64,000 nucleotides of DNA, taken from CAVQXR01 sp963717955. GTDB lineage: Bacteria > Actinomycetota > Thermoleophilia > Gaiellales > Gaiellaceae. Below are positions 55,931 to 64,000 of this stretch, one piece after another. The notes under the pieces were generated by a model, which was not told the DNA's origin, made no database searches, and was given only the letters and a program-made list of their open reading frames with translations. Every line of letters starts with the position of its first letter. Position 1 is the stretch's first letter. The DNA is taken from assembly GCA_963717955.1 (NCBI GenBank), contig CAVQXR010000001.1, forward strand, positions 1,426,001-1,490,000, given 5' to 3'. The position numbers and the translations under genes are program-made.

Positions 55931-57177
55931 CGGGCCGCCCCCGCGAGGGAGAGCCCCTGGGCGGCCTCGCCGGCGCCGAGGCGCGCGCCGAGGTCGTCGC
56001 CGCGGCGCAGCACGCAGACCGGAACCCCGGCGTGGTCGAGCCGGGCGAGCTGGACGCGCGCCTCGACCGGGAGGGGCGCCTGTCCGTCCGCCCCGGGCAC
56101 GAAGCTCGTCGGGTCGACGTAGACGACCGACGTCCCGCGCCGGGTCACGGAGCGCTGCAGCAGCCGGTCGGCGAGCCGTGCCGACAGCCCCGAGGTGACG
56201 AGGCACAGCTCGAGCGCCCTGGGAGCGAGCCCCGAGCCCTCCGAGAGCAGCGCCGCGACCGCGGTCCGGCCGTCCGCCTCGACCGAGGCGAGCAGGTCGA
56301 GCGCGACGTCCCAGTCCCCCTCGAGCGACTGCACCGGCTGGTAGGGGCGCTCGAGCCCGTTGACCAGGAGCCCCGCCCGGCGCCCGCGCTGGGCCTGCAC
56401 GCGAAGGATCGATCCCGCTGCGGCCACGGCGACCTCGAAGCTCGAATCCGGAGCGGTGCCGACGGCGTAGGAGGCGTCGGCGTCGAGGAGGACGAGCACC
56501 TCGTCGCGGGGAGAGTCCTCGAGATCCTTCACCATCAGCTGCCCGCGCCGCGCGGTCGAGGGCCAGTGGACGCGTCGCAGGGACTCGCCCTGCTCGTACT
56601 CCCGGACGCTGTGGAGGTCGAAGCCGCTCGGCCGCCGGAGAAGGAGCCGGCGGCCGTCCTGGGTGCGGGAGCCCGTCTCGGAGAACAGACGGTCGAGCGC
56701 GACGAGGCGCGGATGCACGAACAGCGAGCCGGTCGCCTGGGCTGCGCGCTCGGCCCGCGCAAGGCCGAACGGGTCCTCGACCGCCATCGTCGTGCCCGCG
56801 AACGGATAGCGGCCCCGCGGCACTGCCTCGATCAGGTAGCTGCCACGCAGACGGCCGGCCTTGCGGTGGAGCACGACCTCCCGCTCGCCGAGTCGTTCGA
56901 GCCGCTCGAGGACGGTCAGGCTCGCGGGCGTGATCCGCCCGCGGAACTCGAGCTCGAGCGCGACGGGCACGTCGTCGCCGGCCACGTGCACCCGGCCAGG
57001 GACCCGGCGTCGCAGCGAGACGGGCTTCCCGACCAGCAGGATCCAGCCCACGCCACCGACGACCGCAATGACGAGGCCGACGGCAACCGGGTAGAGGGGC
57101 ACAGAGCCGAACGCCCACGCCACGAGGTAGGCCGCCGCGCCGAGCGCGAGCGCGAACCGGCCACGATCGGTCAGCAT
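55927..57177 (-). CDS. DUF58 domain protein
   Basis: 416 residues. Two N-terminal helices (ALALGAAAYLVAWAFG, YPVAVGLVIAVVGGVGWILL), then a DUF58/vWA-like domain with the signature VREYEQGESLRRVHWPSTAR and a MIDAS-like LVLLDADASY. Partner of the MoxR ATPase in a widespread gene cluster. ATG start; 28 bases after moxR. Confidence 0.9.
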   Translation of the reverse strand: MLTDRGRFALALGAAAYLVAWAFGSVPLYPVAVGLVIAVVGGVGWILLVGKPVSLRRRVPGRVHVAGDDVPVALELEFRGRITPASLTVLERLERLGEREVVLHRKAGRLRGSYLIEAVPRGRYPFAGTTMAVEDPFGLARAERAAQATGSLFVHPRLVALDRLFSETGSRTQDGRRLLLRRPSGFDLHSVREYEQGESLRRVHWPSTARRGQLMVKDLEDSPRDEVLVLLDADASYAVGTAPDSSFEVAVAAAGSILRVQAQRGRRAGLLVNGLERPYQPVQSLEGDWDVALDLLASVEADGRTAVAALLSEGSGLAPRALELCLVTSGLSARLADRLLQRSVTRRGTSVVYVDPTSFVPGADGQAPLPVEARVQLARLDHAGVPVCVLRRGDDLGARLGAGEAAQGLSLAGAAR

Positions 57178-57205
57178 CGATCCCCCGGGGCGACCGGTGC
57201 CCGCA

Positions 57206-58177
57206 TCAGACCGGGACGGGGACCCGCTCCAGGATCTCCTGGACGACCGCGGCCGCGTCCAGCCCGGTCGATCGAGCTTCGGGCGCGAGGATCAGCCGGT
57301 GGGAGAGCACGGGCGCCGCGACGGCCTTCACGTCGTCGGGGGCGACGTAGTCACGGCCCTCCGCAAGCGCCCGGGCCTTCGCAACGCGCAGGAGCGCGAT
57401 CCCCGCCCGGGGGCTCGCCCCGAGGTAGAGGCGGGCGTCGGAGCGCGTCTGGCGCAGCACGGCGACCACGTACCGGTTCAGGCTCTCCTCCACGTAGACG
57501 CGGCGCGCCTCCTCGATCGCCGCGTGGAGCTCCTCCCGCGTCACGACGCTGTGCAGCCGATCGATCGGCTCCTCGGTCGTGTGCTCCTGCAGCATCCTCG
57601 CCTCCTCGGCGAGGGGCGGGTAGCCGATCGAGATCCGCATCGTGAACCGGTCGAGCTCCGCCTCGGGCAGCGGATAGGTGCCCTCGTACTCGATCGGGTT
57701 CTGCGTCGCGAGGACCATGAACGGACGCTCGAACGGGTACGACACGCCGTCGACCGTGACCTGGTGCTCCTGCATGCACTCGAGCAGCGCCGCCTGGGTC
57801 TTGGGCGACGCTCGATTGATCTCGTCGACGAGGAGCAGGTTCGTGAAGACCGGGCCGGCGCGGAACTCGAACTCGTTCGAGCGCTGGTTGAAGACGTTGA
57901 CTCCCGTCACGTCGGACGGGAGCAGGTCGGGCGTGAACTGGAGCCGGGAGAACCGGCAGGCGACCGAACGGGCGAGGCTCTTCGCGAGGGTGGTCTTCCC
58001 GACGCCCGGGAAGTCCTCGATGATCAGGTGGCCGTCCGCGAGCAGGCACAGAACGGCGAGCTGCAGCGTCTCCGCGGGAGCGTGGATCACCCGCTCGAGG
58101 TTCTCGACGATGCGCGCCGCGATCGTGTAGGCGCCGCCGGGCGCTTCCCGGGGGGAGGCCAGTCGCTCCTCCGTCAT
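57206..58177 (-). CDS. MoxR-family AAA ATPase
   Basis: 323 residues. Walker A DFPGVGKTTLAKSLA (residues 55-69), Walker B LLLVDEINRASPKTQAALLE, sensor 1 MVLATQNPIEYEGTYPLPEAELDRF, C-terminal lid with ASPRAGIALLRVAKA. MoxR ATPases act as chaperones for complexes with vWA/DUF58 proteins. ATG at MTEERLAS overlaps the coaBC stop by 4 bases, so it may follow from that gene. Confidence 0.94.
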   Translation of the reverse strand: MTEERLASPREAPGGAYTIAARIVENLERVIHAPAETLQLAVLCLLADGHLIIEDFPGVGKTTLAKSLARSVACRFSRLQFTPDLLPSDVTGVNVFNQRSNEFEFRAGPVFTNLLLVDEINRASPKTQAALLECMQEHQVTVDGVSYPFERPFMVLATQNPIEYEGTYPLPEAELDRFTMRISIGYPPLAEEARMLQEHTTEEPIDRLHSVVTREELHAAIEEARRVYVEESLNRYVVAVLRQTRSDARLYLGASPRAGIALLRVAKARALAEGRDYVAPDDVKAVAAPVLSHRLILAPEARSTGLDAAAVVQEILERVPVPV

Positions 58178-59337
58178 GCTCCCTCCAGCAGGGACGCCAC
58201 CTCGTCGAGGATAGCGGCGGCGCACGCTCGCTTGCTTCGTTTGCCGATCAGGCGCTCTCGGCCCTCACCGATCAGGGTCACCTGGTTGTCCTCCGCCTCG
58301 AAGCCGATGTCGGAACGGGATACGTCGTTGAGCACGAGAAGGTTCACTCCCTTGCGCGCGCGTTTCTCGCGCGCGAGGCTCAGAGCCCCGTCGCCGTCCT
58401 CCGCCGCGAACCCGACGAGGATCTGTCCGGGCCGGCGCCGCCGTCCGAGCTCGGCGAGGATGTCCTCCGTCGGAGCGAGCGTCAGCTCCCAGGAGCGCCC
58501 GTCCTTCTTGCGCTTGCCGTCGAGCGGTGCGGCCGGACGGTAGTCGGCGACCGCCGCCGCCATCACGATCACGTCCGCGTCGTCGCGCGCGAGGGCCTCT
58601 CGCGCCAGATCCTCGGCCCGCGGCGCGGGCACGACCTGCACGCCGTCCGGCATCGGCACGGCGAGATTCGCCGCGAGCAGGGTGACGTCTGCTCCGCGCC
58701 TCGCGGCCTCCTCGGCGATCGCGACCCCCATCCGGCCGCTCGAGCGGTTGCCCAGGTAGCGCACGAGGTCGAGCGGCTCTCTCGTCCCGCCGGCGGTCAC
58801 GACGACCCGGAGCCCCGAGAGACGCCCACCGCCCGCGTCGGCGCCGAGGAGCTCGGCGCAGCGGGCCGCGATCTCCTCGGGCTCGCTCATGCGCCCCGCG
58901 CCGACCTCGCCCTCGGCGAGCTCGCCCTCCTCCGGGCCCACCAGCTCGACGCCACGCGTCCGCAGCGTCTCGACGTTCGCCCGGGTCGCAGGATGCTCCC
59001 ACATGCGGGTGTTCATCGCGGGCGCCACGAGCACCGGGCCCGGAAACGCGAGCGCGAGCTGCGTGAGCACGTTGTCCGCGAGCCCGTGCGCGAGCTTGGC
59101 CAACGTGTTCGCCGACAACGGGGCGATCACGAGCAGGTCGGCACGCGTGAGGTGCGGGTAGAGATCGTCCGGGGCAGGGCGCCGTGCGAGCGCTTCGAAG
59201 GTCGCCCGCGACACGAACCGCTCCGCGTCCGCGGTCGGGAGCGGCGTCACCTCGTGCCCCGCCTTGACCAGCAGGCGGCAGAGCTCGCAGGCCTTGTAGG
59301 CCGCAATCCCTCCGGTGACTCCGAGGACGATTCGCAC
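58174..59337 (-). CDS. coaBC: Bifunctional phosphopantothenoylcysteine decarboxylase / phosphopantothenate-cysteine ligase
   Basis: 387 residues. CoaC half: VLGVTGGIAAYKACELCRLL flavin loop, LLVIAPLSANTLAKLAHGLADN, APAMNTRMWEHPATRAN. CoaB half: VVTAGGTREPLDLVRYLGNRSSGRMG, AAAVADYRP, KRKKDGRS and the C-terminal LVLNDVSRSDIGFEAEDNQV. Two steps of coenzyme A synthesis. ATG start. Confidence 0.96.
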   Translation of the reverse strand: MRIVLGVTGGIAAYKACELCRLLVKAGHEVTPLPTADAERFVSRATFEALARRPAPDDLYPHLTRADLLVIAPLSANTLAKLAHGLADNVLTQLALAFPGPVLVAPAMNTRMWEHPATRANVETLRTRGVELVGPEEGELAEGEVGAGRMSEPEEIAARCAELLGADAGGGRLSGLRVVVTAGGTREPLDLVRYLGNRSSGRMGVAIAEEAARRGADVTLLAANLAVPMPDGVQVVPAPRAEDLAREALARDDADVIVMAAAVADYRPAAPLDGKRKKDGRSWELTLAPTEDILAELGRRRRPGQILVGFAAEDGDGALSLAREKRARKGVNLLVLNDVSRSDIGFEAEDNQVTLIGEGRERLIGKRSKRACAAAILDEVASLLEGA

Positions 59338-59391
59338 CCGGCGGCCTCCTGCTCCCGAGCGGCCAGCTGCCCGGCCGCGCCGGGCGTGGCC

Positions 59392-59622
59392 TCAGTTGCG
59401 GTAGTCGACCGTGACCTTGCCGGCCGCGATCTCCTCGAACGCGATCGTCAGGTAGTTCTTCGACCGCGACTCGATGAGCGGCGGCGGAACCTCGTCGAAG
59501 GTGCCTTCGCCGAGCTGGTGGTGGTAGTTGTTGATCTGACGGGCCCGCTTCGCGGCGGCGATGACGAGCGCGTACCGCGAGTCGACGTTCCCGAGCAGCG
59601 TTTCGATCCGGAGAGTGTGCAT
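59392..59622 (-). CDS. rpoZ: RNA polymerase omega subunit
   Basis: 76 residues from MHTLRIETLLGNVDSRYALV, with AAAKRARQINNYH and SKNYLTIAFEEIAAGKV typical of omega. I chose the ATG at 59622 because TACACT on the minus strand (59635-59630) ends 7 bases before it, which fits a leaderless mRNA; the GTG at 59646 lies upstream of this -10. Between gmk and coaBC, the usual neighbourhood. Confidence 0.9.
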   Translation of the reverse strand: MHTLRIETLLGNVDSRYALVIAAAKRARQINNYHHQLGEGTFDEVPPPLIESRSKNYLTIAFEEIAAGKVTVDYRN

Positions 59623-59663
59623 GGAGATGAGTGTAGCTGCCGCCACCCGCCGGCCGATAGCCC

Positions 59664-60281
59664 TCAGTCCTTCCTTGGGCCGCTCCGGCAGACGATTTCC
59701 GCGAGCTCGCCGACGGCCCGCTCGACGTCGTCGTTCACGACGACGTGGTCGAAGTCGCCGGCCTCGTCCATCTGGCGCCTGGCGAGCTCGAGCCGCTCGC
59801 CGATCTCGCCCGCGCTCTCGGTCGCCCGGTCCCGCAGGCGGCGTGCGAGCTCGTCGAAGCCGGGCGCTGCGACGAACACCGTCACGACGCCGGGCCGCCG
59901 AACGGCGACCTCCTTCGCCCCCTGGGTCTCGAGCTCGAGGATGCAGCTCCTGCCGTCCCTGAGGATGCGGTCGACCTCGCCGTTCAGCGTCCCGTACCGC
60001 TGGCCCGAGACGTACTCGACGTGCTCGAGGAACTCCCCGGCGGCGATCCGCCGGTCGAACTCGGCGTCGTCGAGGAAGGAGTACTCGCGGCCCTCCGTCT
60101 CCCCTGGCCGGCGCGGCCGCGTCGTCGCGGAGACCGCGACCGCGAGCTGCGGACAGCGATCGAGGAGCGCCCGGATCAACGTCCCCTTCCCCGCGCCCGA
60201 CGGGCCCGTGATGACGACGAGCCTCGCCGGGAGGGACGCCTCGTGCCGGCTCGAGCCGCCGGTGCCAGGATGCTCGGTCAG
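59664..60281 (-). CDS. gmk: Guanylate kinase
   Basis: Phosphorylates GMP to GDP. LVVITGPSGAGKGTLI is the P-loop; VSATTRPRRPGETEGREYSFL binds GMP; EYVSGQRYGTL, ILELETQGAKEV and RRLRDRATES follow. No ATG/GTG lies between the mihF stop and the P-loop. The candidates are CTG at 60281 (205 residues, normal length) or GTG at 60383, which would overlap mihF by 82 bases. The start is therefore provisional. Confidence 0.88.
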   Translation of the reverse strand: MTEHPGTGGSSRHEASLPARLVVITGPSGAGKGTLIRALLDRCPQLAVAVSATTRPRRPGETEGREYSFLDDAEFDRRIAAGEFLEHVEYVSGQRYGTLNGEVDRILRDGRSCILELETQGAKEVAVRRPGVVTVFVAAPGFDELARRLRDRATESAGEIGERLELARRQMDEAGDFDHVVVNDDVERAVGELAEIVCRSGPRKD

Positions 60282-60301
60282 CGCGGGACCCGGCCCGGAG
60301 C

Positions 60302-60631
60302 TCAGGCCCGGAAGAGGTCGACGAGCTCCTGGCGCTGCCGCTCCGACAGCCCTGCCACGGTCTTCGACTGGCTGATCCGGCACTGGTTGAGGAAGCGGGA
60401 AGCCTTGACGCGGCCGAACTTCGGGACGGCGAGCAGAACGTCGAACACCTTGGCGGTTCCGACGTAGTCGGGCGGATCGGCGAGGATCGTCTCGATGTGG
60501 ACCTCGCCGCTCTTCAGATCCCGCTTGAGCTGCGCTCGCCGGACACGGATCTCGTTCGCCCGCGCGAGCGCGTCCATCCGCTGATCGAGAGAACGGGAGG
60601 GAGCGAGGGTCTGCTGCTTGACCGCATTCAC
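60302..60631 (-). CDS. mihF: Integration host factor, actinobacterial type
   Basis: 109 residues from GTG. DNA-binding nucleoid protein with RRAQLKRDLKSGEVHIETILADPP and VFDVLLAVPKFGRVKASRFLNQCRIS, the helix-two-turn-helix characteristic of actinobacterial IHF. Precedes gmk as usual. The GTG sits 8 bases after a strong -10, so the mRNA is probably leaderless. Confidence 0.95.
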   Translation of the reverse strand: MNAVKQQTLAPSRSLDQRMDALARANEIRVRRAQLKRDLKSGEVHIETILADPPDYVGTAKVFDVLLAVPKFGRVKASRFLNQCRISQSKTVAGLSERQRQELVDLFRA

Positions 60632-60639
60632 GGGCCGCG

Positions 60640-60669
60640 ATTCTAGCCCGCGAAGGCCATTTGTTTCAA
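60640..60669 (-). promoter_or_regulatory. mihF promoter
   Basis: Minus-strand TTGAAA (60669-60664) and TAGAAT (60645-60640), 18 bases apart, close to the vegetative consensus; transcription should start at or next to the mihF GTG. The -35 overlaps the end of pyrD. Confidence 0.7.
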
Positions 60670-61589
60670 GCTCGATTCTCCGTGGAAATTGCGACATTTC
60701 TCGACGGCGGCGGCACGAGGCCGTTCGCGGCCGGTCGTGGACCGGCAACGGGATCGGGAAGCGCGACCCCCCGTAGGCCGAACGGGTCCTCCGCCCCACG
60801 CTCCCGCGCGAGCGCGTTGAGCTCCGCCCGAATCCGTCCCGGCGCACCGGGGTCGGCGAAGAGCACCGTGCCGAGCGCGACCGCCGACGCGCCGACGGCA
60901 ATCAGCTCCAGCGCATCCCGTCCGGAGAAGACGCCGCCCATGCCGACGATCGGGAGCGGGACGGCGCGCGCGCACGCGTAGACGGCGGCGAGCGCAACCG
61001 GCCGCAGCGCCGCCCCGGACAATCCACCCGACCCGGTGGAGAGCCTCGGCGCGAGCGTTCGCTCGTCGAGGGCGAGACCGCGGATCGTGTTGACGAGCGA
61101 GAGCCCGTCGGCCCCGGCGGCCGCCGCGGCGCGCGCGACCTCCGCGATGTCGGGAACGCCGGGCGAGAGCTTCGCGAACAGCGGCTTTGCCGTCGCCGCC
61201 CGCGCCGCATGGACGATCTCCCACGCGCTCTCGTGCGGGGCGTCGACGTTCGGGCACGACACGTTGAGCTCGATCACGGCCACGCCGTCGCGCGCGTCGA
61301 GCAGCTCGCAGGAGCGCGCGTAGTCCTCGGCCGCGAACCCTCCGACCGAGACCCAGATCGCCAGTCCGAGCTCCTCGAGGCGTGGCAGGTGCGAGGCGAG
61401 GAACTCCTCGATCCCGGGGTTCGCGAGCCCGATCGTGTTCAGCATCCCGACGTCCGTCTCGGCGATCCGCACCGGGGGATTCCCGTCCCGCGGCAGGGGG
61501 GTCACCGTCTTCGTCACGAACGCGTCGAGCTGCGCCGCGACGTTCCGCGCGACGAGCGCGTCGAGGCACCCGGACGCGTTCAGGATCAT
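60666..61589 (-). CDS. pyrD: Dihydroorotate dehydrogenase, class 1B catalytic subunit
   Basis: 307 residues. FMN barrel: FVTKTVTPLPRDGNPP, ETDVGMLNTIGLANPG, VIELNVSCPNVD, PLFAKLSPGVPDIAEVARAA, LVNTIRGLALD, LPIVGMGGVFSGRDALELIAVGASAV. The ATG start (MILNASGCLDAL) overlaps the pyrK stop by 4 bases but leaves out the first beta strand usually preceding NASG, so the N-terminus is short. The C-terminal extension after GRIRAEL is Pro/Arg-rich. Works with pyrK in pyrimidine synthesis. Confidence 0.92.
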   Translation of the reverse strand: MILNASGCLDALVARNVAAQLDAFVTKTVTPLPRDGNPPVRIAETDVGMLNTIGLANPGIEEFLASHLPRLEELGLAIWVSVGGFAAEDYARSCELLDARDGVAVIELNVSCPNVDAPHESAWEIVHAARAATAKPLFAKLSPGVPDIAEVARAAAAAGADGLSLVNTIRGLALDERTLAPRLSTGSGGLSGAALRPVALAAVYACARAVPLPIVGMGGVFSGRDALELIAVGASAVALGTVLFADPGAPGRIRAELNALARERGAEDPFGLRGVALPDPVAGPRPAANGLVPPPSRNVAISTENRA

Positions 61590-62290
61590 GCGGCTGCCCC
61601 CGCGTGCGAGCACACCCGTTCCGGCGTCAGCACCGGCCCTTCGACGCACAGCCGTCGGAGGTGTCCGTCGATCTCGGCGACGCAGCCATAGCAGGCGCCG
61701 TAACCACAGGCCATCGGAGCCTCCCAGGCGAGCTGGGCCCGCGGCGCGAGGGCGCCGACCGCGCGCAGCATCGGCTCGGGCCCGCAGGCGAGCACGTCGG
61801 CTTCGTCGAGGCCGGAAAGCTCGCCGAGGGGCTCCGTGACGAGCACCGGATCGATCACCACCTCGGCGTTCGGGACGAGCGCGGCGGCCTCGGCATGGGC
61901 CGGCGAGCGGAAGCCGAGGATCGCGGGCGGCGCGCCGAGAACGGCCGAGGTGTACGGGAACGGGGCCACCCCGATGCCGCCGGCCACGATCACCGGCCGC
62001 CGCACGTCGAGCCGGAAGCCGTTCCCGAGCGGCCCGAGGATCCCGATCCGGTCGCCCGGCGAGACCTCGCTCAGCGCGCGCGTGCCGGGCCCGATCGGAT
62101 CGATCAGGAACCCGAGCTCCGTCCCGGTCGCAAGGCACAGGCTCATCGGGCGGGGAAGGATCCGGCCGGGCGCCTCGAGCATGAAGAACTGCCCAGGCGT
62201 GCCGGGGTCGATGCCCCGGCGCTCGACGCGCAGCAGGCGGTACGGGCCGACCGCGTCGACCCCGGCGACGGGTACCCGCTCCCTACGCAA
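61586..62290 (-). CDS. pyrK: Dihydroorotate dehydrogenase electron-transfer subunit
   Basis: 234 residues. FAD/NAD-binding ferredoxin-reductase fold: PGQFFMLEAPGRILPRPMSLC, GILGPLGNGF, VIVAGGIGVAPFPY, ACGPEPMLRAV; C-terminal 2Fe-2S site CGYGACYGCVAEIDGHLRRLC. Passes electrons from PyrD to NAD. TTG start at 62290, overlapping carB by 8 bases and preceded by AGGAG within carB. Confidence 0.92.
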   Translation of the reverse strand: MRRERVPVAGVDAVGPYRLLRVERRGIDPGTPGQFFMLEAPGRILPRPMSLCLATGTELGFLIDPIGPGTRALSEVSPGDRIGILGPLGNGFRLDVRRPVIVAGGIGVAPFPYTSAVLGAPPAILGFRSPAHAEAAALVPNAEVVIDPVLVTEPLGELSGLDEADVLACGPEPMLRAVGALAPRAQLAWEAPMACGYGACYGCVAEIDGHLRRLCVEGPVLTPERVCSHAGAAA

Positions 62291-64000
62291 CGCGCTCCTG
62301 GAGCGACACGGCGCCCTCCGAGCGGGCGCGCGCGATCGCATCCACCGCGGCCTCGGCGCCTGCGATCGTGGTGATGCACGGGATCCGCGCGACGAGCGCG
62401 GCCTCCCGGATCAGGTAACCGTCGCCGCGCGCGCCGCTTCCCTGCGGCGTGTTCACGACGAGGTCGCAGCGGCCGCGGCGGATCTGGTCGACGACCGTCT
62501 GGCCGCTCCCCTCCTCGGTCACTTTCCGGACGCGGTCGACCGGGATCCCCGATGCCGCGAGCACCCTCGCCGTCCCGGCAGTCGCCTGCAGCGCGAACCC
62601 GAGCTCGTGCAGCGCCCGGCCGATCGCCGCCGCCGCCGGCTTGTCCGCGTCACAGACGGAGATGAACGCGACGCCGCCGGCGGGCAGCGGCCGCCCCGCT
62701 GCGCGCTCGGCCTTCGCGAACGCGCTCGGGAAGTCGCTCGCCGTCGCCATCACCTCGCCCGTCGAGCGCATCTCCGGCCCGAGGACCGGGTCGGCGCCGG
62801 GGAAGCGGCTGAACGGGAACACGGACGCCTTCACGCTCACGTGCCGCGCGGCTCCCTCGGGGGGGAGCCCGAGCGCCGCCAACGGCTGGCCGAGCGAGAG
62901 CCGGCAGGCCGCCTCGACGAGGTTGACGCCGATCGCCTTGCTGGCGAACGGGACAGTACGGGACGCCCGCGGGTTCGCCTCGAGGACGAACAGCTCACCG
63001 TCGACGAGCCCGAGCTGGACGTTGACGAGCCCGACGACGCCGAGGGCCGGCGCCAGCCGCCGCACCGCCTCACGCACAGCCTCGAGCTCGGCAGGCGCCA
63101 GCGAGGTGGGCGGGAGCACGCACGAGGAGTCGCCCGAGTGGACGCCCGCCTCCTCGACGTGCTGCATCACCGCGGCAACGTGGACGTCGGCCCCGTCGCA
63201 CAACGCGTCGACGTCGATCTCGACCGCCCCTTCGAGGAAGCGGTCGACGAGGATCGTCGCGTTCGCGAGCGCGTCCTCGGGGATGTCCTCCGGCCCGAAG
63301 CAGACCCGCATGTTGCGCCCGCCGAGCACGTAGGAGGGTCGAATCAGGACCGGGTAGCCGATCCGGTCGGCGATCCCGACCGCCTCGGCCCGGCTGCGAG
63401 CGATCCCCCAGTCGGGGACCCGGATGTCGAGCTCCCCACACAGCGAGGCGAAGCGCTCCCGGTCCTCCGCCAGGTCGACGGCACGAAACGGCGTCCCGAG
63501 GATCGGGAAGCCGGCCGCCTCGATCGTGCGCGCGAGCCTGAGCGGCGTCTGGCCGCCGAACTGGATCACGACGCCGGCGGGGCGCTCCCGCTCGCAGATC
63601 TCGAGCACCTCTTCGGCGCCGAGCGGCTCGAAGTAGAGCCGATCCGACGTGTCGTAGTCGGTCGACACGGTCTCCGGATTGCAGTTCGCGATCACCGCCT
63701 CGTAGCCGAGCGCCCGGTAGGAGCCCGCGGCGTGCACGCAGCAGTAGTCGAACTCGATTCCCTGGCCGATCCGGTTCGGGCCCGAGCCGAGGATCACGAC
63801 CGAGCGCCCCGGTTCCGGGACCGCTCCGTCGTCGAGCTCTCCCCACGTCGAGTACAGGTAGTTCGAGCCGGCCTCCACCTCGCCGGCGCAGGAGTCCACA
63901 CGCCGGAAGGCGGGCCGGACCCCGCCGCCCAGCGTGCGAGGCGCGCGGCCTCCTCGCCGGTCCCGCACGCGGCACCGACGGCCGCGTCCGACCAGCCGGT
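62283..64000 (-). CDS. carB: Carbamoyl-phosphate synthase large chain, C-terminal part
   Basis: The C-terminal ATP-grasp and allosteric domains; the N-terminal half lies beyond the window edge. VILGSGPNRIGQGIEFDYC, VIANCNPETVSTDYDTSDRLYFEP, VIQFGGQTPLRLA, PSYVLGGRNM, VLEANPRASRTVPF and the MGS-like end VVNTPQGSGARGDGYLIREAAL. Near 63945 the homologous frame changes (upstream: SDAAVGAACGTGEEAARLA), indicating one more indel. Makes carbamoyl phosphate for pyrimidine and arginine synthesis; first in the carB-pyrK-pyrD run. Confidence 0.94.
   Translation of the reverse strand, partial: RLVGRGRRCRVRDRRGGRAPRTLGGGVRPAFRRVDSCAGEVEAGSNYLYSTWGELDDGAVPEPGRSVVILGSGPNRIGQGIEFDYCCVHAAGSYRALGYEAVIANCNPETVSTDYDTSDRLYFEPLGAEEVLEICERERPAGVVIQFGGQTPLRLARTIEAAGFPILGTPFRAVDLAEDRERFASLCGELDIRVPDWGIARSRAEAVGIADRIGYPVLIRPSYVLGGRNMRVCFGPEDIPEDALANATILVDRFLEGAVEIDVDALCDGADVHVAAVMQHVEEAGVHSGDSSCVLPPTSLAPAELEAVREAVRRLAPALGVVGLVNVQLGLVDGELFVLEANPRASRTVPFASKAIGVNLVEAACRLSLGQPLAALGLPPEGAARHVSVKASVFPFSRFPGADPVLGPEMRSTGEVMATASDFPSAFAKAERAAGRPLPAGGVAFISVCDADKPAAAAIGRALHELGFALQATAGTARVLAASGIPVDRVRKVTEEGSGQTVVDQIRRGRCDLVVNTPQGSGARGDGYLIREAALVARIPCITTIAGAEAAVDAIARARSEGAVSLQERVA

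Overview
High-GC bacterial chromosome segment, most likely from an actinobacterium (inference). The evidence is the very G+C-rich codon usage, frequent GTG/TTG starts, many 4-base start/stop overlaps, several promoters placed for leaderless mRNAs, and an actinobacterial-type integration host factor (mihF) next to gmk and rpoZ. The non-pyrrolysine corrinoid methyltransferases and overall gene mix recall deep-branching classes such as Thermoleophilia, but I cannot prove the class. No rRNA, tRNA, CRISPR array, phage or transposase was seen.

Layout. 1-7.9 kb: end of a copper amine oxidase, a cyclase/ATPase signalling protein, a GST, and a coupled run of GAF protein, acetamidase, coiled-coil protein and ornithine cyclodeaminase-like enzyme. 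8.0-11.7 kb: two small exported proteins (one Asp/His-rich), then a two-component system translationally coupled to another low-complexity exported protein. 11.7-14.2 kb: cyclase-family hydrolase, nitrilase-family hydrolase and a DsbA/FrnE-like protein. 14.2-22.9 kb: amino-acid biosynthesis: a threonine synthase behind a SAM riboswitch, proA, proB, a vapBC-like module, and a minus-strand thrC-thrB-ilvD chain with a second threonine synthase. 23-30 kb: a GntR regulator followed by a dimethylglycine/sarcosine dehydrogenase-like flavoprotein, etfB, etfA and a membrane Fe-S oxidoreductase. 31.3-37.9 kb: an IclR regulator divergent from a corrinoid methyltransferase operon (corrinoid protein, DUF1638 protein, pterin methyltransferase, reductive activator, MttB-family enzyme). 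38-42.6 kb: ilvB-ilvN-ilvC-hom. 43-48.7 kb: ung, and gltB behind a structured leader that encodes a short peptide. 48.7-53.6 kb: three minus-strand genes (two frameshifted), then a spermidine-synthase-like protein and an Lnt-like protein without cysteine. 53.6-64 kb: a transglutaminase/DUF58/MoxR cluster, coaBC, rpoZ, gmk, mihF, pyrD, pyrK and the end of carB.

How it fits together. The 31-38 kb operon can take a methyl group from a quaternary or tertiary amine (glycine betaine is a candidate, not shown), pass it through a corrinoid protein to tetrahydrofolate, and repair oxidised cobalamin with the activator. The 23-30 kb operon can oxidise the resulting dimethylglycine- or sarcosine-like product and send electrons through ETF to the membrane. 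The two blocks could form one methylated-amine degradation pathway under GntR and IclR control. The rest is mostly housekeeping biosynthesis of threonine, proline, branched-chain amino acids, glutamate, pyrimidines and CoA.

Caution. Many genes between 13.7-22.9 kb and 26.5-27.7 kb, and near 49.8, 50.2 and 63.9 kb, carry single-base frameshifts. Where the net change can be read it is usually one extra base per shift, and the affected genes include normally essential ones. I read this as local consensus error rather than gene decay.
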